64,000 nucleotides of DNA from Bidens hawaiensis (GCA_021521415.1 JAIQDT010009102.1:1-64000), one strand, 5' to 3'; shown: positions 25,501-37,040, counted from the first letter of the stretch. Numbers and translations: made by a program. The notes: generated by a model not told the origin, from the sequence alone.

Positions 25501-26809
25501 AGTTCGGTTTTGGAGACTTCCATACAATAATTGATGACCTTACGAAAGGAACGGATCCATAATTATGCCCTAACGCAACACGGGGCCCGTTCGAAGTTTT
25601 TCCAGTATTGCCAAAGGGGTATGTTCACCGAGCCGGAGAAAAAACTGAGATTGAGTCGAATCACTGAATCGGATCAGAAATTAAGTCTCAAAGACTTCCA
25701 TACAATATTTTATGACCCTACGAAAGAATCGGATCAATAAATATGTCGTGACGCCACCCTGGGGCATGTTCGAAATTTTGCGAGTATTGCCAAATGGGTA
25801 TATGTTCAACGAGCCGCAGAAAAAACTGTATGGATTGAACCACTCAATCGGATAAGAAATTCTGTTCGTGGAAACTTCCATACAATATTTTATAACCCTA
25901 CGAAAGATTCGGATCAATAATTATGCCCTGACGCCACCCCCGGACCCGTTCGAAATTTTGCCAGTATTGATGTTCACCGAGCCGGAGAAAAAACTGAGTA
26001 TGGGTCGAACCACTAAATCGGATCAGAAATTCGATCTCGGAGACTTTCATACAATATTTTATGACCCTACGAAAGTAATGGATCAATAATTATGTCCTGA
26101 CGCAACCCGCGACCCGTTCGAAATTTTTCTAGTATTGCCAAAGTGGTATGTTCACCGAGGCGAAGGAAAAACTGAGTATGAATCGAACCACTAAATCGAA
26201 TCAGAAATTCCGTCTTTGAGACTTCCATACAATATTTTAAGACCCTACGAAAGAATCGAATCAATAATTATGCCCTGACGCCACCCCGGTGCCCGTTCGA
26301 AATTTTGCTAGTATTGCTAAAGGGGTATGTTCACCGAACCGGAGGAAAACCTGAGTACGGGTCAAACAAATAAATTGAATCATAAATTCAGTATTGGATA
26401 CTTCTATACAATTATTTATGACCCAACGAAAGAATCGGATCAATAATTTTGCCATGACGCCACCCCGTGGCCCGTTCGAAATTTTGCTAGTATTGCCAAA
26501 GGGGTATGTTCATAAAGCCGGAAGAAAAACTGAGTATGGGTTGAACCACTAAATCGGATCATAAATTCGGTATTGGAGACTTCCAAAAATATTTTATGAT
26601 CCTACGAAAGAAACGAATCTATAATTATGCCCTGACGCCACCCCGTGACCCGTTCGAAATTTTGTCAGTATTGCCAAAGGGGTATTATGTTTACCGAGCC
26701 AGAAGAAAAACAGAGTGTGGGTCGAACCACTAAATCGGATCAGAAATTTGATCTTGAAGACTTCAATACAATATTTTATATCCTATGAAAGAATAAGATC
26801 AATAATTAT
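13508..26809 (+). repeat. Satellite array, right block (same family)
   Basis: This continues the left satellite in the same orientation after the LTR element, resuming in mid-monomer at 'GAATTTGGTCTTGGAGAC'. About 74 monomers follow. From 13.5 to about 17.9 kb the units carry 'TATACACATACG'; from about 18.0 kb most carry 'TATGACCCTACG', with a few reversions (for example near 20.7 kb). The middle GC block also drifts from 'CCGCGGCCC' to 'CCGGGGCCC'. Divergence and small indels are more frequent towards the right edge, as expected for array margins. The last recognisable unit ends near 26809, and single-copy-like AT-rich DNA follows. Confidence 0.96.
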
Positions 26810-28153
26810 GCATTCAAAAGATGTGTAAATTAACCCGTTAAAATATTGGGTTTTTAAAACCTAGTGTGTTTTCAAAAGATAAGGTTTAACAGCCATGTAA
26901 GTTTTTTGTTACGTTGATAACAGTGTTAATATGTAAACATAATTATGTGTTTTACTTTTAAACTTATACAATTTCTTTTTTCTTTTTTTTCCGAAAAGTA
27001 ACTTTTATAAACAACCCCCAAAACAGGCCCAACAACCGAACCTAATTACAACATATTACACAAAGTTAAAACTACACCAATCAAGCAAAAAGGCCGATTT
27101 CCTTTATTGCTAAATCAAAGATAACCGAGAGTCTTAATGTATTTGAGTGTGGATTTAAGTTTATATAATAATCACATTTAAATTATAGAACTAACTAATC
27201 CAAAGGTGGTGGACGCGTATTTCGTGAATCGCAAGGCTTAATGGTCAATATTTCAAGAGGGCTTTAAGGCCCGCAGGCCGCAACCTCATATTTTATTCCA
27301 TGATTACTAGCACTCATTTTCTTTAAATATTTCTTTGTTTCTTCCATACAATCATAATGTCTATATATTTCAAAGAATTTTGTTTTTTCTTTAAATCAAA
27401 TAAATAACAACATTCAAAAGGTAACAATTTCGTAATTACTAATTGTTGTGAGAGTTCATCAAAGCATTCGTATCTTTGAAAAAAAAATAAAAAATGAGAA
27501 ATGATGGCTTTTTTTTAAATTGTGATGTATAAATGTATACGCGTCGACTACTTAAAAATGTGTAATGTTTTTAGAAAATATAAAGTTTATTTTAACTCTA
27601 ATATTGATTAAAGATTATTTATCTTATAAATATCCTAATATTGAAAATATAAAGTTTATTTTAATTCCGTTTAAAAGAGTGTCGACGCAATTAATTACTC
27701 GCTTACATGTCTCTCTATTATAATTGAGTCCTTTTTGTTCAATATTAATGAGAATATATTATTTATAAAAATCTATATATATTGCTACAAAATAGTTTTT
27801 AACTAAATGGTACTTTTAAGCAAATTGTTTATTTAAGCACAAGCATTATCGTTTCAATTCTTTAAAAATAATTTAAATTGATACGAAGTGGAACAACAGC
27901 TAGTGATTAATGTCTCGACTAACTTGGCCGAGACGAATAGGCTAGGAAAAGTGTCAAGCAAACAAAAAAAGAGTTTTTTACTATGTTCAATGTTAACCCA
28001 CAAATAAATGACGGAAACGTCTCGGGGATAGGTCACATGACAACGACACATAATCATCTTGCCTTGATCCAACTCCCGAGCCCAAATTATAAATCTGGAG
28101 CTATAAAGCCTATAAGTTTGAACTCTCAACGTTTTCGTCAATAGTAGAAGTTT
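26810..28153. other. AT-rich spacer with possible LINE 3' tail
   Basis: No convincing gene. Around 26986-27110 the minus strand ends in 'GTTTATAAAAGTTACTTTTC' followed by an A-rich run. A similar 'GTTTATAAAAGTTAAC' plus A-run sits near 46509-46600, so both may be short 5'-truncated LINE (or SINE) 3' ends. A direct repeat of 'AATATAAAGTTTATTTTAA' occurs near 27577 and 27646. The open stretch at 27854-28162 on the minus strand has no family motif. Confidence 0.4.
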
Positions 28154-28165
28154 TAAGATCATGTG

Positions 28166-28292
28166 TAGTCATAAAGCTTCACATCCAGGGGTTATGCGTC
28201 ACGTGGCGCCCAGTCAGAGTTATGGTTTTGTACAAAAACAGGCTGTAGTCATAACTCTCCACATCCAGGGGTTATGCGCCACGTGACGCCCA
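28166..28292. repeat. Subterminal tandem duplication in the Harbinger element
   Basis: Two copies about 62 bp apart of a unit with 'GTAGTCATA', 'CACATCCAGGGGTTATGCG' and 'CACGTGRCGCCCAGTCA' blocks, separated by a short 'TTTTGTACAAAAACAGG' spacer. Subterminal repeats of this kind often serve as transposase-binding sites in this superfamily; that role is inferred. Confidence 0.75.
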
Positions 28293-28397
28293 GTCACTTT
28301 TACACTTTTTGTTTTTTTTTTAATTTTTAATAAGAATAATCAAATAACAATAATATTTTATTAAATAAATATTACAAGAAAAAATAAAAAAAAAACT

Positions 28398-28502
28398 ATT
28401 CGTCGTTGTCGTCGTCGTCGTCTTCGCCCTCTTCGTCGTCGTCCTCGTCCTCCTCATCGTTGTCTTCATCATCGTCGTCCTCCTCCTCCTCCTCATCGTT
28501 TT
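28398..28502 (-). repeat. GAN-codon (Asp/Glu) low-complexity tract
   Basis: On the minus strand this is almost entirely GAC, GAT, GAA and GAG triplets, so it could encode an acidic tail. It lies just downstream of the present transposase stop. It may be the former C-terminus of the protein or a simple repeat in the 3' UTR. Confidence 0.5.
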
Positions 28503-28533
28503 AACCAGGCAGAGGCCGATACATCCAAAGATG

Positions 28534-29828
28534 TTAGACCAAATCCTCCTTTAGTGCGTTATGTATCTCTCTTGACCGCACGGAATCCGAGTTTTCGAGT
28601 CGTTGCTCCATACTTGCCGGAGTCCGTGGTGGATCCGGGTCCGGTATGAAAGTTGGACATATTGCTCTTCCCTCGTCCTCGATGATCATGTTATGCATTA
28701 TGATACACGCATACATAGCACATCTCATTCTTTCTAAAGATCACAGACGACAAGGATTTTTAACATAATGCCATCTTGTTGAAGAACACCAAAACACCTC
28801 TCGATATCCTTTCTCGCAGACTCTTGCACTTTCTTAAAATACTGTCTTTTTTCATCCATCGGGTCTCTGAATGTTTTAACAATTATCGCGAACTCTGGAT
28901 ATATTCCATCATCCAGATAGTACCCATGATCGTAGAAGTTATCGTTAGCCCAAAACGAAGCGACGGGAACGGTCCCAGATATGTAACTCTCCATCACAGG
29001 AGACTGCTCTAAGACGGTTATGTCATTGTTGGAACTGGGAACACCAAAGAATGCCGACCAAATCCAAAGGTCGTATGAAGCGATCGCTTGAAGGCTGACC
29101 GTTGGTCCCTTTTGGTCACCTCGTGTGAATTGACCTCGCCATGCAGTTGGACAATTAGCTCATTCCCAATGCATGCAATCTACACTTCCTATCATGTCGG
29201 GGAAACCATGTACCCTTGTATGTGCCTCGTAAAGACGTTGTAGATCGTTAACGTTGGGCTCTCTCAGATAATGTGGTCCATATAGTTTAAATATTCCTAT
29301 ATTTTACGAAATTTTTATAAAAATAAATGATCACAGTAAACAAGTGATAAACTATTTAAAAAAAAAACAAAACGTACCGTAACAAAAATACTCCAAGGTG
29401 TCCCGAGTTGTTTTTCGGCCATCTTTAAATACGCGCACGGCTGACATAACCTTCTGAATAGCCGTGAATCCTAGCGTCCCTCGAGCGTCAGACTTTTGCT
29501 TAAAGTAATCAAACTCACGCTCCAAATCATTGGTGATGCGCATAAATAAATTTTTAGACATCCGAAAACGACGCCTAAAGGTCTTCGGGTTCTTGTATTT
29601 CGGCGTGTCGCATAAGTAATCCGCCATCAACCGGTTGTTGGCTTCGGCACGATATCGTTCGATATATGCTCTTGTTGAAACGGGGGGTGGAGAGCTAATC
29701 GCACCCGTAACGGAACTCATATATTGTGTCGCGAGCATAATCGCACTCGTAACCGCCCGTTCCTCCTCCACGTCCTCGGCTTGTTGGTCGGGCCCGAAAA
29801 ACTGTTTATATATAGATGGAGGATCCAT
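28534..29828 (-). pseudogene. PIF/Harbinger transposase (DDE, plant transposon protein family), pseudogene
   Basis: Two-exon minus-strand gene. Exon 1 is 29378-29828 and starts with Met; donor ACG/GTACGT and acceptor ATAG/GAAT define an intron at 29297-29377; exon 2 runs from 29296 to the stop near 28534. The DDE nuclease is readable: first Asp in GSVDCMHW, second in ASYDLWIW..FFGVP, and the acidic residue in KDIERCFGVLQ, with 'YYLDDGIYPEFA' between them. Exon 1 supplies the N-terminal 'FRRRFRMSKNLFMRI' region. Three lesions kill it: TGA at 29160-29162 where the family has Trp after 'MHWE', a one-base deletion near 28775 just after 'FGVLQQ', and TGA at 28741-28743 in the shifted frame, again at a Trp position. 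The C-terminal 'MYACIIMHNMIIEDE' and 'REIHNALKEDLV' blocks follow in the restored frame. Confidence 0.88.
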
Positions 29829-30109
29829 ATATAGTGAATTTGGTGTAAAGGAATTTTTATAGAGTTGAAAGAGAAAATTTTTATAAATTTAATGAGGTTT
29901 GATTGGGGATGAAATGGTTTAATATATAGGAAATAAATTTTTTTTTTTAATTTTCCAACGGTCAATTTTGCAACGGTAACTTTGGATTTCTTGCCATTAT
30001 CAGCGTTGTATATAAAACGTTTGCAAAATTGAAATCAACATAACGCAGGGGGAGGGTGTACCCCCCGCGTTTTGAGCCATAACGTCTGCCACCACTACAC
30101 ATGGTCTAA

Positions 30110-30802
30110 TTTATTTCATTTTTATAATTAATGTTGTGAATCTTTTGAGTTAGTAATTTACTATCTATTCATATTTACATTTACAAAAGAGTGTTTTGTG
30201 TAAATAAAATGTGTAATAAGTTAATAGCTAGTTATTCAATGTTTATATTAACTTTTCTCAATTTTCTTGCTTTTATTAAGAGGTAAATTAATATATCAAA
30301 AGTTGTTTAGACATCTAAGATTACATACAAGTATACAACTAAATATAATATTGTATTAAATATTGAAATAATAATAAAAAAAAAAAGTAACTCAAATAAC
30401 AAACATGGGGGTGGGTGAAGGCCATACCAAACAAAGAACAAGCTCGTCCATTTATGCTACATGACAAAATTCCCAACAAATATATTTGATAGTGGGTTTC
30501 ATGGTAAATTATTTTATTTTTAAAAAAACCTACATTATGTATTTTATTTGAAGTGTCATTGATTATTATATATTATTATAAAGTATAGATTAACTTTGAT
30601 TTGACCAATTAAATTTTAAGATAACCATTGTTTATGAACATAAGCTGGGAACGTGGGGGCTATGGAGAAGCATAGTTGCTTGTGGTTCCCCCATACAACC
30701 CTTCAAACGTGGTATGAACACATACACAAACAAACATGCATGCATACATACATACTTAGATCATATAATATATGTATGAAACATACTAGGTGTTCCCGGA
30801 CC
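30110..30802. other. AT-rich spacer, no gene seen
   Basis: No open frame of note and no family motif. A short CATA/CATG-type simple repeat lies near 30736-30765. Confidence 0.6.
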
Positions 30803-31333
30803 TAGAGGTGCACAAATCAGGTTTTCCAAATACTCGGTTCCAGATATAGAACCTGGTTCGAGTATGACCGGGTATTAGAAAACTGAGTATTGGTAATAAT
30901 CGGGTCTGGTTCGGATATTGTCTCTAAAACCATACCCTATGCATCATATTCGGGTCGGGTATAGAACCGAGTATTTGAATACCCTATTTTCGGGTATTGA
31001 AAAGACCATATTTTCGGGTTTTTTCGGGCTTTTTTTCGGGTATAGATTGGATTTTTTAAAATGTTGCACCTTTTAGGGTTTTTTCCGGGTATTTTTAAGG
31101 AATTTTTCGGGTATTTGAAATACCTGGTTTCGGGTATTGGAAAAACCTGGTTCCGGGTATGAAACCGGTTCGGGTATCACCGGATGCAAATCGGGTTCGA
31201 CTTTTAGTATTGAAATGCATACCCTATACGTACCCTACGAGTAGGGTAAGGTACGGATTCGGGTATTAAAAACTCGGGTATAAAAAACCGGTTTTGGGTT
31301 TTATTTCGGGTTCGGGTTTTTTGTACACCTCTA
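30803..31333. mobile_element. hAT-type MITE (531 bp)
   Basis: The ends are TAGAGGTGCACAAA on the left and, on the minus strand, TAGAGGTGTACAAA on the right: a 14-bp terminal inverted repeat with one mismatch. The flanks CCCGGACC and CCTGGACC match at 7 of 8 positions if one extra C beside the right end is allowed, in keeping with an 8-bp hAT target duplication. The interior is non-coding and packed with 'CGGGTAT/CGGGTTT' subterminal repeats on both sides, probable transposase-binding sites. The TIR is shared with the larger hAT element at 33523-34971. Confidence 0.78.
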
Positions 31334-31990
31334 CCCTGGACCGTGGCCTATGAACCAGTGAAACCAGCAAGAACTTTGGGCCATCACTTAATTAAGGCCT
31401 TTAAATCCAAAACAATGATATTAAATATAAATATATTATAAAGAATTAGTGCATGTGGACTTGTGGAGTGGTATATGGTAACAAAAATATTACAACTAAC
31501 AAAAAAGCAGAAAGTGTGACAACATGTTTGGTGTTCTTAGTCTAGGAGTGAGCAAGAAAACTAAAACTTTTTAACTAAACAATTCACATGACTTGAACAA
31601 TATAACAAAATTTTCTATTTAGCAGCAGGTCAGTTTTTTTCTGATAGCCAACCTTTTTTGTACGGTTTCTAGTACATATACGATAATACGAAACCCGAAT
31701 TAATAAAACTAGAACGATTTTACATATAACTGTTCAAAGTTGATAAATGTATTTTTTTAGCGTTACATTGGATTTGAATATTCCAAATCATTTACTTGCT
31801 TAATAATCAAATGCTAGAAGTAGCAATGCTTCTTTTGCTATATATGTGCCTACGTGCTATTGTATATGGCTGACAATTTATACACGAGACACAAATACAT
31901 GACTTTAACAAGTAACAGGTAAGGACTGAACAGGTTTCGTGTACTAAACATGTATAATACATGTTTACCTGTTAATACCAGGTTATTTTT

Positions 31991-32046
<56 letters not shown>

Positions 32047-33514
32047 ATATTATATTATCCTTAACCCAAAATTCATCCAAGTCATTCTTACAAACCAAAC
32101 CACAGTCGTTGCCTACTCGCCTCTCATCATCCATCCCACCGTCGCTAGCCATCCTCCCGTCGCCGGCCTTCCTCCAGTCGCTAGCCATATCTCTCTCCGG
32201 CCATCACCCGTCGTCGGCCTTCCTCCTGTTGCCGGCCATCACCCATCACCGGCCGTATCTCTCTCCGTCGCTAGTTCTGTCCATCATTCCATCTTCAGCC
32301 AACCATAAATATCGTGTCGCCGGCCATATTATCGTGCACTATCGTGTATTATCGTGTATATCAGGTAGTAACAGGTTTATGTTCGTGTTTGGGTTACAGG
32401 TATACGATAAGTTTTCGTGTCATGTACAGGTATACACATTCTGTGTTTCTGTTTTATTGTATATAGGTATACACGATATCTCAGCCCTACTATTGTGCTA
32501 CTTGTTTCTCTAACTAGTAGAATAGTATTCAACCACTTCTCATATTTAAATCTCTAATTTTATTTTCTGGACATATTTGTAACACATGCATCTATCCATG
32601 ACCTCATTTGTTAACCATTTCTTTTGGTAGGAATGAGTGCCGATCCAGCCAGGCTGTAGGTCTTGTTTGGTGCTTGTATTATTGTATGTATGTCACTATG
32701 TGCAACAATTTCTATTTTGGATTACTTTAACAAATAAAATATTAGATATACAATTAAAAATTAATATTCTAATTATTAAATTATAAGCTAAGGGTTATGT
32801 TAAATTTTAATAAGTTTCGTGTTGACGGGTTAGGTTGTTCAACCCAAACACGAATCATATTTTTATTCGTGTAAAAAATATGAACTCTGGCCCTTACAAG
32901 TTTAAAGTTATGTAATTTGAACATGACTCATCTAACCCATTTATCTAAACATGTTAAATTGTTTGATGGGTTGGCGGTAGCATCCAAGTTGTAAGCCTGT
33001 TAATCGGATCGGTGGGTTGTAAAAATGGTTAAATAGGTAAAAACATGTTAGTGGGTCGACATGTTCATTTAACCAGGTTAGTGAGTTGACTTGTTTAATT
33101 ATGTTTAATTATATGTAATGTATAAGTTAAAAATGGTTAAATAGGTAAAAACATGTTAGTGGGTCGACATGTTAATCGGATTGGTGGGTTGTAAAAATAT
33201 TTAACCAGGATTATTGTACATTCAATATAGTTTGGTTTTATATACATATAATATATAAGTTAAAAATGTTATAAAAAGAAGGGGATTATATCCCTCTCAA
33301 ATCCCAAATCCCGCTCACATCTCAATTACTAATATAGACAAGTTGTTGAAAACAAAATTCTTTTAACTTATTTTGTATTCATTGAACTTTTTATAAATTT
33401 ATTTTGTATTAGGTTGAAATTTATTTATTATTATTTAAAAATTTAAAAAAACCGTGCCAAACCAGCGCAAGCTAAGCCAGCTCGGTTTAAAACCAAGTCG
33501 AGCTCTAGCATAAG
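31334..33514. other. Repeat-rich AT spacer
   Basis: No gene recognised. Contents: a (TA)n microsatellite at about 31995-32042; a C-rich stretch at about 32100-32330 built from degenerate 'CGTCGCYRGCC' units that makes a spurious Pro/Ser-rich open frame; and two copies of a block containing 'GGTTAAATAGGTAAAAACAT' (about 33029 and 33131) that look like an internal tandem duplication. Confidence 0.55.
31995..32042. repeat. (TA)n microsatellite
   Basis: Uninterrupted TA dinucleotides over about 48 bp. Confidence 0.95.
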
Positions 33515-33522
33515 ACTTCAAC

Positions 33523-34971
33523 TAGAGGTGCACAAATCGGGTTCAAATGGAAAACCCGAACCGGTTCCAAACCGGTTTTTTCACACCGGGTTGTAAAATG
33601 GCACCGGTTCCAATCAAGAACCGGTTCGGTTCCCGACCCGAACCGATGCCCAGATATGCGAACTTTTAAGAACCGGGTAGGGTATGAACCGGAACCGGTT
33701 TTTATGTAAAAACCGGTTCCACCGGTTTTTTTTTAAATTTAAATATTAGAGCCGTTAGGAACCGGTTCCAACGGCTATATAGCCGTTTTTGACCGTTGGA
33801 ACCTGTTTTTTAACTATAAATAGGTTATTTTCTTACTATAAATAGCAAGGTTTGTTTGTTTACTTGTTAAACCACTTCCAAAACTATAAAACACACTCCA
33901 AACCACAATTAACCTTAAACGGACAACAAATGGCAACCAATGATGACGTTGTTATGGTGATCGAAACAACAAGATGCCCCGATGTTTGGGTTCATTACGA
34001 TTTGTGTCTCATGACCGACTCACATGAGTTGGCACATTGCAAATATTGCTCGAAGTTTCTTAAAGCAGGGTCCAACTCGACATTACGAAAACATACGAAT
34101 AAGTATTGTCGAGAGAAAAGAAGATTGGAAGCTAAAAAAACTGAAGTGGGAGAGTCGTCCGGCTCTACAACCCAAAAATAAGTATTCCCGGATTAAAACG
34201 ACGGACTTTGTTTTTTATGTTTTGGTTGTTATGTTTAGTATCGTTTATGTTTTAATAATGTTTGTAATAGTTAGTTTTTAAATAAATAAAATGTTCGTCG
34301 TTATTAAAAAAGTAACAAAAATTAATCATGAGTAACAAAAGTAATTATAATAAAACAAATCAAAACTAAATATTAGTTGAACAAGTTACAAATAATTTTA
34401 CCAAAACAAATAATTACAACTCTTCTTCGTCTTCATTCTCGTCTTCACCCCCGTCTTCGTTATCGGAAGAAACCCCGTCCTCCGCCTCCTCATCATGGTC
34501 GGGTAAAGGAACGGGTTTGCTAAAGGAGTAGTATTTTAGTTTGTTTTTGAGTTTGGTGGTGAAACAAGTAATGGAAACAAGTTATATATAGGTTTGGGCA
34601 TCAAAAACCGGTTCCAACGGCTATATTACCGTTGGAACCGGCTCCAACGGCTAATTGGTGTCTAAAAAACCGGTTTCAACGGCTATATTACCGTTGGAAC
34701 CGGTTCCAACGGCTAGTTTGACTTTTGTTTGACCCTTCAAAAAAACCCGTCGGAACCGGTTTTTCCGGGTACGAACCGAACCGGTTCCAATTAAGAACCA
34801 GGTAGGAACCGGGTTGGAACTGGTACTGACATACAAATAGGAGAACCGGGTACGATTTTCGGGTACAAAAATACCCAAACCGGGTATTGTTCCAACCGGG
34901 TTGGAACTGGAACCGGTTCCGATTCGGTTCCACCAGTTAGGTTCCGGAACCGGTTTTTTTGTGCACGTCTA
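33523..34971 (+). mobile_element. Non-autonomous hAT element (1449 bp)
   Basis: Terminal inverted repeat TAGAGGTGCACAAA (left) and TAGACGTGCACAAA (right, minus strand), one mismatch in 14. Flanked by 8-bp near-identical direct repeats, ACTTCAAC at 33515-33522 and ACTTCAGC at 34972-34979, as expected for hAT. Both subterminal regions are crowded with 'GAACCGGTTCC' palindromes and 'CCAACGGCTATAT' units. The interior retains an N-terminal BED zinc-finger ORF on the plus strand and, at about 34418-34530, an acidic tail-like stretch on the minus strand (reads PDHDEEAEDG.. to a stop). The catalytic transposase body is absent. Confidence 0.85.
33930..34181 (+). pseudogene. hAT BED-type zinc-finger remnant (83 codons)
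   Basis: Short ORF inside the hAT element. It has the BED pattern of hAT transposases: an aromatic 'VWVHYDLC' lead-in, then CKYC, 'GSNSTLRKH' and NKYC, giving the C2-H-C zinc ligands. It then ends in a short charged region and a stop. A full hAT transposase would continue for several hundred residues with the DDE domain and the C-terminal dimerisation domain, which are missing. It could make a DNA-binding-only peptide able to bind element ends; this is speculation. The first Met of the longer open frame at 33852 lies outside the conserved part, so I prefer the Met at 33930. Confidence 0.7.
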
Positions 34972-35203
34972 ACTTCAGCTTGGTTTCAAAGCCAACCCAA
35001 ACCAGCCCGGTTTAAAATCGAGCCAAGCCCAAGCTTGTCCAGCTTCCTATTCGGTATAAATATAATGAGATTTGAAACCATCTGATCCACTGAAAATTGG
35101 CCCAAAACTAAGTGATAATTAAGATGAACCATGGCCCATAGAAATATGTGGATCAAGTTCATGTTCCTATAAAACACTTAAAGGTGGTGTAAACAGAATT
35201 TAA

Positions 35204-35859
35204 GGCTGTTCACGAGTAGAACCGAGCCCAATCGAGCGAAGGCTTGCTCGTTGCTTGGCTCGTTTCCAACCGAACCGAACGGATTAAATTCGAACCGAGC
35301 GAAAACCGAAACGAGCCAAAATCGAATCGAGCATTTTTCGATCGAACATCGAGCGATCGAGCATTATTTATTTCTTTTTCACCTTAAAATTTTCAATAAT
35401 AAACAAATTTGAATGTTGTAAATAATATATTTTATAAATAAATTATTATTTTTTAAACAAACGTATAATATATTGTAAATTTTTATTAAAAATAAGTTTG
35501 AAGTGAGATATAATGATAATGTAAACAAACTTCTGTTATTCTAAAAACTTGAATCGAATAAATAAACAATAAAGTTAACTAAATATGAAATTTTTAAATG
35601 GGTAAAAATAATTGTAAGCTTATATTTATGTGTTTTGTTTATATTTATATATTTTTTCATATATAACTATATATAAAATAAATTAAAAATATTCGAGCCG
35701 AACCGAACCGAGCAGGTCTTTGCTCGTTGCTTGGCTCGTTTACAAATCGAACCGAGCAGAGCTGCTCATTTTCAATCGAGCGAAAAACGAGCGAGCATTT
35801 TCCGAGCAATTTCCGAACAAGCGGCGAGCAAGTTCGAGCGACGAGCGGTTTGAACGGCC
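35204..35859. mobile_element. MITE with 'GAGCGA' subterminal repeats, probably hAT-like
   Basis: The left end reads GGCTGTTCACGAG and the right end, minus strand, AGGCCGTTCAAAC, so only a short imperfect inverted repeat is shared. Both subterminal zones carry many 'CGAGCGA', 'GCTCGTT' and 'AACCGAGC' units, for example 'TTGCTCGTTGCTTGGCTCGT' at both about 35243 and 35719. The centre is AT-rich and non-coding. No clear target duplication was found, so exact borders are uncertain. Confidence 0.55.
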
Positions 35860-35862
35860 TTT

Positions 35863-37040
35863 TACATACACTTTAGGATGAAGATTGCATGTATTGATAA
35901 TTATATATAGAATATGTTTGTTGCAACTCATTTAAGAAAGTCTTAAAAAGTTTAAACAGCTTTAAAATCCTACGTTACTTATTTTGTTGTTTAGTATCTT
36001 ACTCTCTCTAGATTCTTTATTGAGATCCAGAACAAAATCCTATAAATCTAACTATTTGTTTTTATTTTTTAGCTTAATTATATTACGAGGAAGTCTTAGG
36101 TTCAGCCTCCACTTGTAACAAAAAAAAATAAAATAAACAGAAAGTTTCAGATTGAGTCGGGGTTTTACATCTATGAAGGATTTTCTTTCGAGTTTAGGCT
36201 GATTTACAAGCTTTCTCTCGTAGACGTGACAACCTGGCATCCAACAGTAGGGAATAGAGATGAGCGGGTAGGTAAATGACTTAATGTTTATTGAAAAGAA
36301 GAAAAAATAAATAATTGTTTTTGTAATAAATTTTCTTCACTTACTTGTGAGATTTGTTGCAGGCTTTATATTACTGAATACGGATGTTTAGAGATTGGTG
36401 AACTTTTTGGGATGGAAAATATGATAACTATTTATGATGGTGTTAAAAGAGTAATGGATTCAAGAAAATTTACCTATGGGTAAAAGCTGGTCTGGTAAAT
36501 TTCTATTATTCAAAAAAAAAAGTTACCTATGGGTAAAAATTGGTTTGGTTAGTAGTTAATAACGAGTAAAATATGACTAGACTAATAGGTTATGAGTATT
36601 TTTATGTAAAAAGTTATAAACCATAACAACCATAAAATTCAAGCATAGAAAACTCAACCAAACGAAATTTCTCAATCACTAAAGGTTATTTTGGTTCATT
36701 TCTTTCTTTCTTTCTTTCTTTGTTTTTTTTATGGACTGATTATTCTATTTTTATGTTAAATTTTAATGTTGTAAGTCTTAGGAAAGCTAATCTTCATGTT
36801 ACAACATGATTTTAAATAAACTAAAATTCATGATTTTATATAATACAAGGTAAAATCCTCAAAGAGTTACAATGATATAATGTAAATAATCTAAACGTTG
36901 GGTCATAAACCTAACTTTGTTTTTTATTTTAAATTGTGAAATAATCTAAAAATTGGGTCATAAACCTAACTTTGTTTTTTATTTTAATTTGTGACACTAC
37001 ACTCAGTATAACTCAACAATTTTATAAATAACCTAACTTT
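35863..37040. other. AT-rich spacer with a 55-bp tandem duplication
   Basis: No gene recognised. At about 36886-36992 a 55-bp unit with 'GGGTCATAAACCTAACTTTG' is present twice in direct tandem with near identity, which looks recent. A (TTTC)n run lies near 36700-36722. Confidence 0.6.

Larger units (their letters stand above)
28157..30106 (-). mobile_element. PIF/Harbinger DNA transposon (1950 bp), complete borders
   Basis: Both ends are visible. The left end reads GATCATGTGTAGT and the right end, on the minus strand, GACCATGTGTAGT: a 13-bp terminal inverted repeat with one mismatch. It is flanked by the 3-bp direct repeat TAA at 28154-28156 and 30107-30109, which is the TWA target preference of PIF/Harbinger. 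The interior carries a decayed transposase gene on the minus strand and no Myb/SANT-type accessory ORF. A GC-rich 62-bp subterminal tandem duplication sits inside the left end. Confidence 0.9.

Noticed and set aside
1..26809. CENP-B-box-like or tRNA B-box-like sequence (CCGTTCGAAATTTT) in the monomer
   Set aside because: TTCGAAATTTTGCC lacks the required A and CGGG positions of a CENP-B box. The B-box resemblance (GTTCGAA) is short and no A-box sits at the right distance.
27854..28162. 102-codon minus-strand frame beside the Harbinger element
   Set aside because: It crosses the element border and target duplication and matches no family I know.
31950..32513. 187-codon open frame with Tyr-Ile repeats and Ser/Pro-rich region
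   Set aside because: The first part is the (TA)n microsatellite and the rest a degenerate CGTCGCCGGCC-type repeat; no domain and no splice context.
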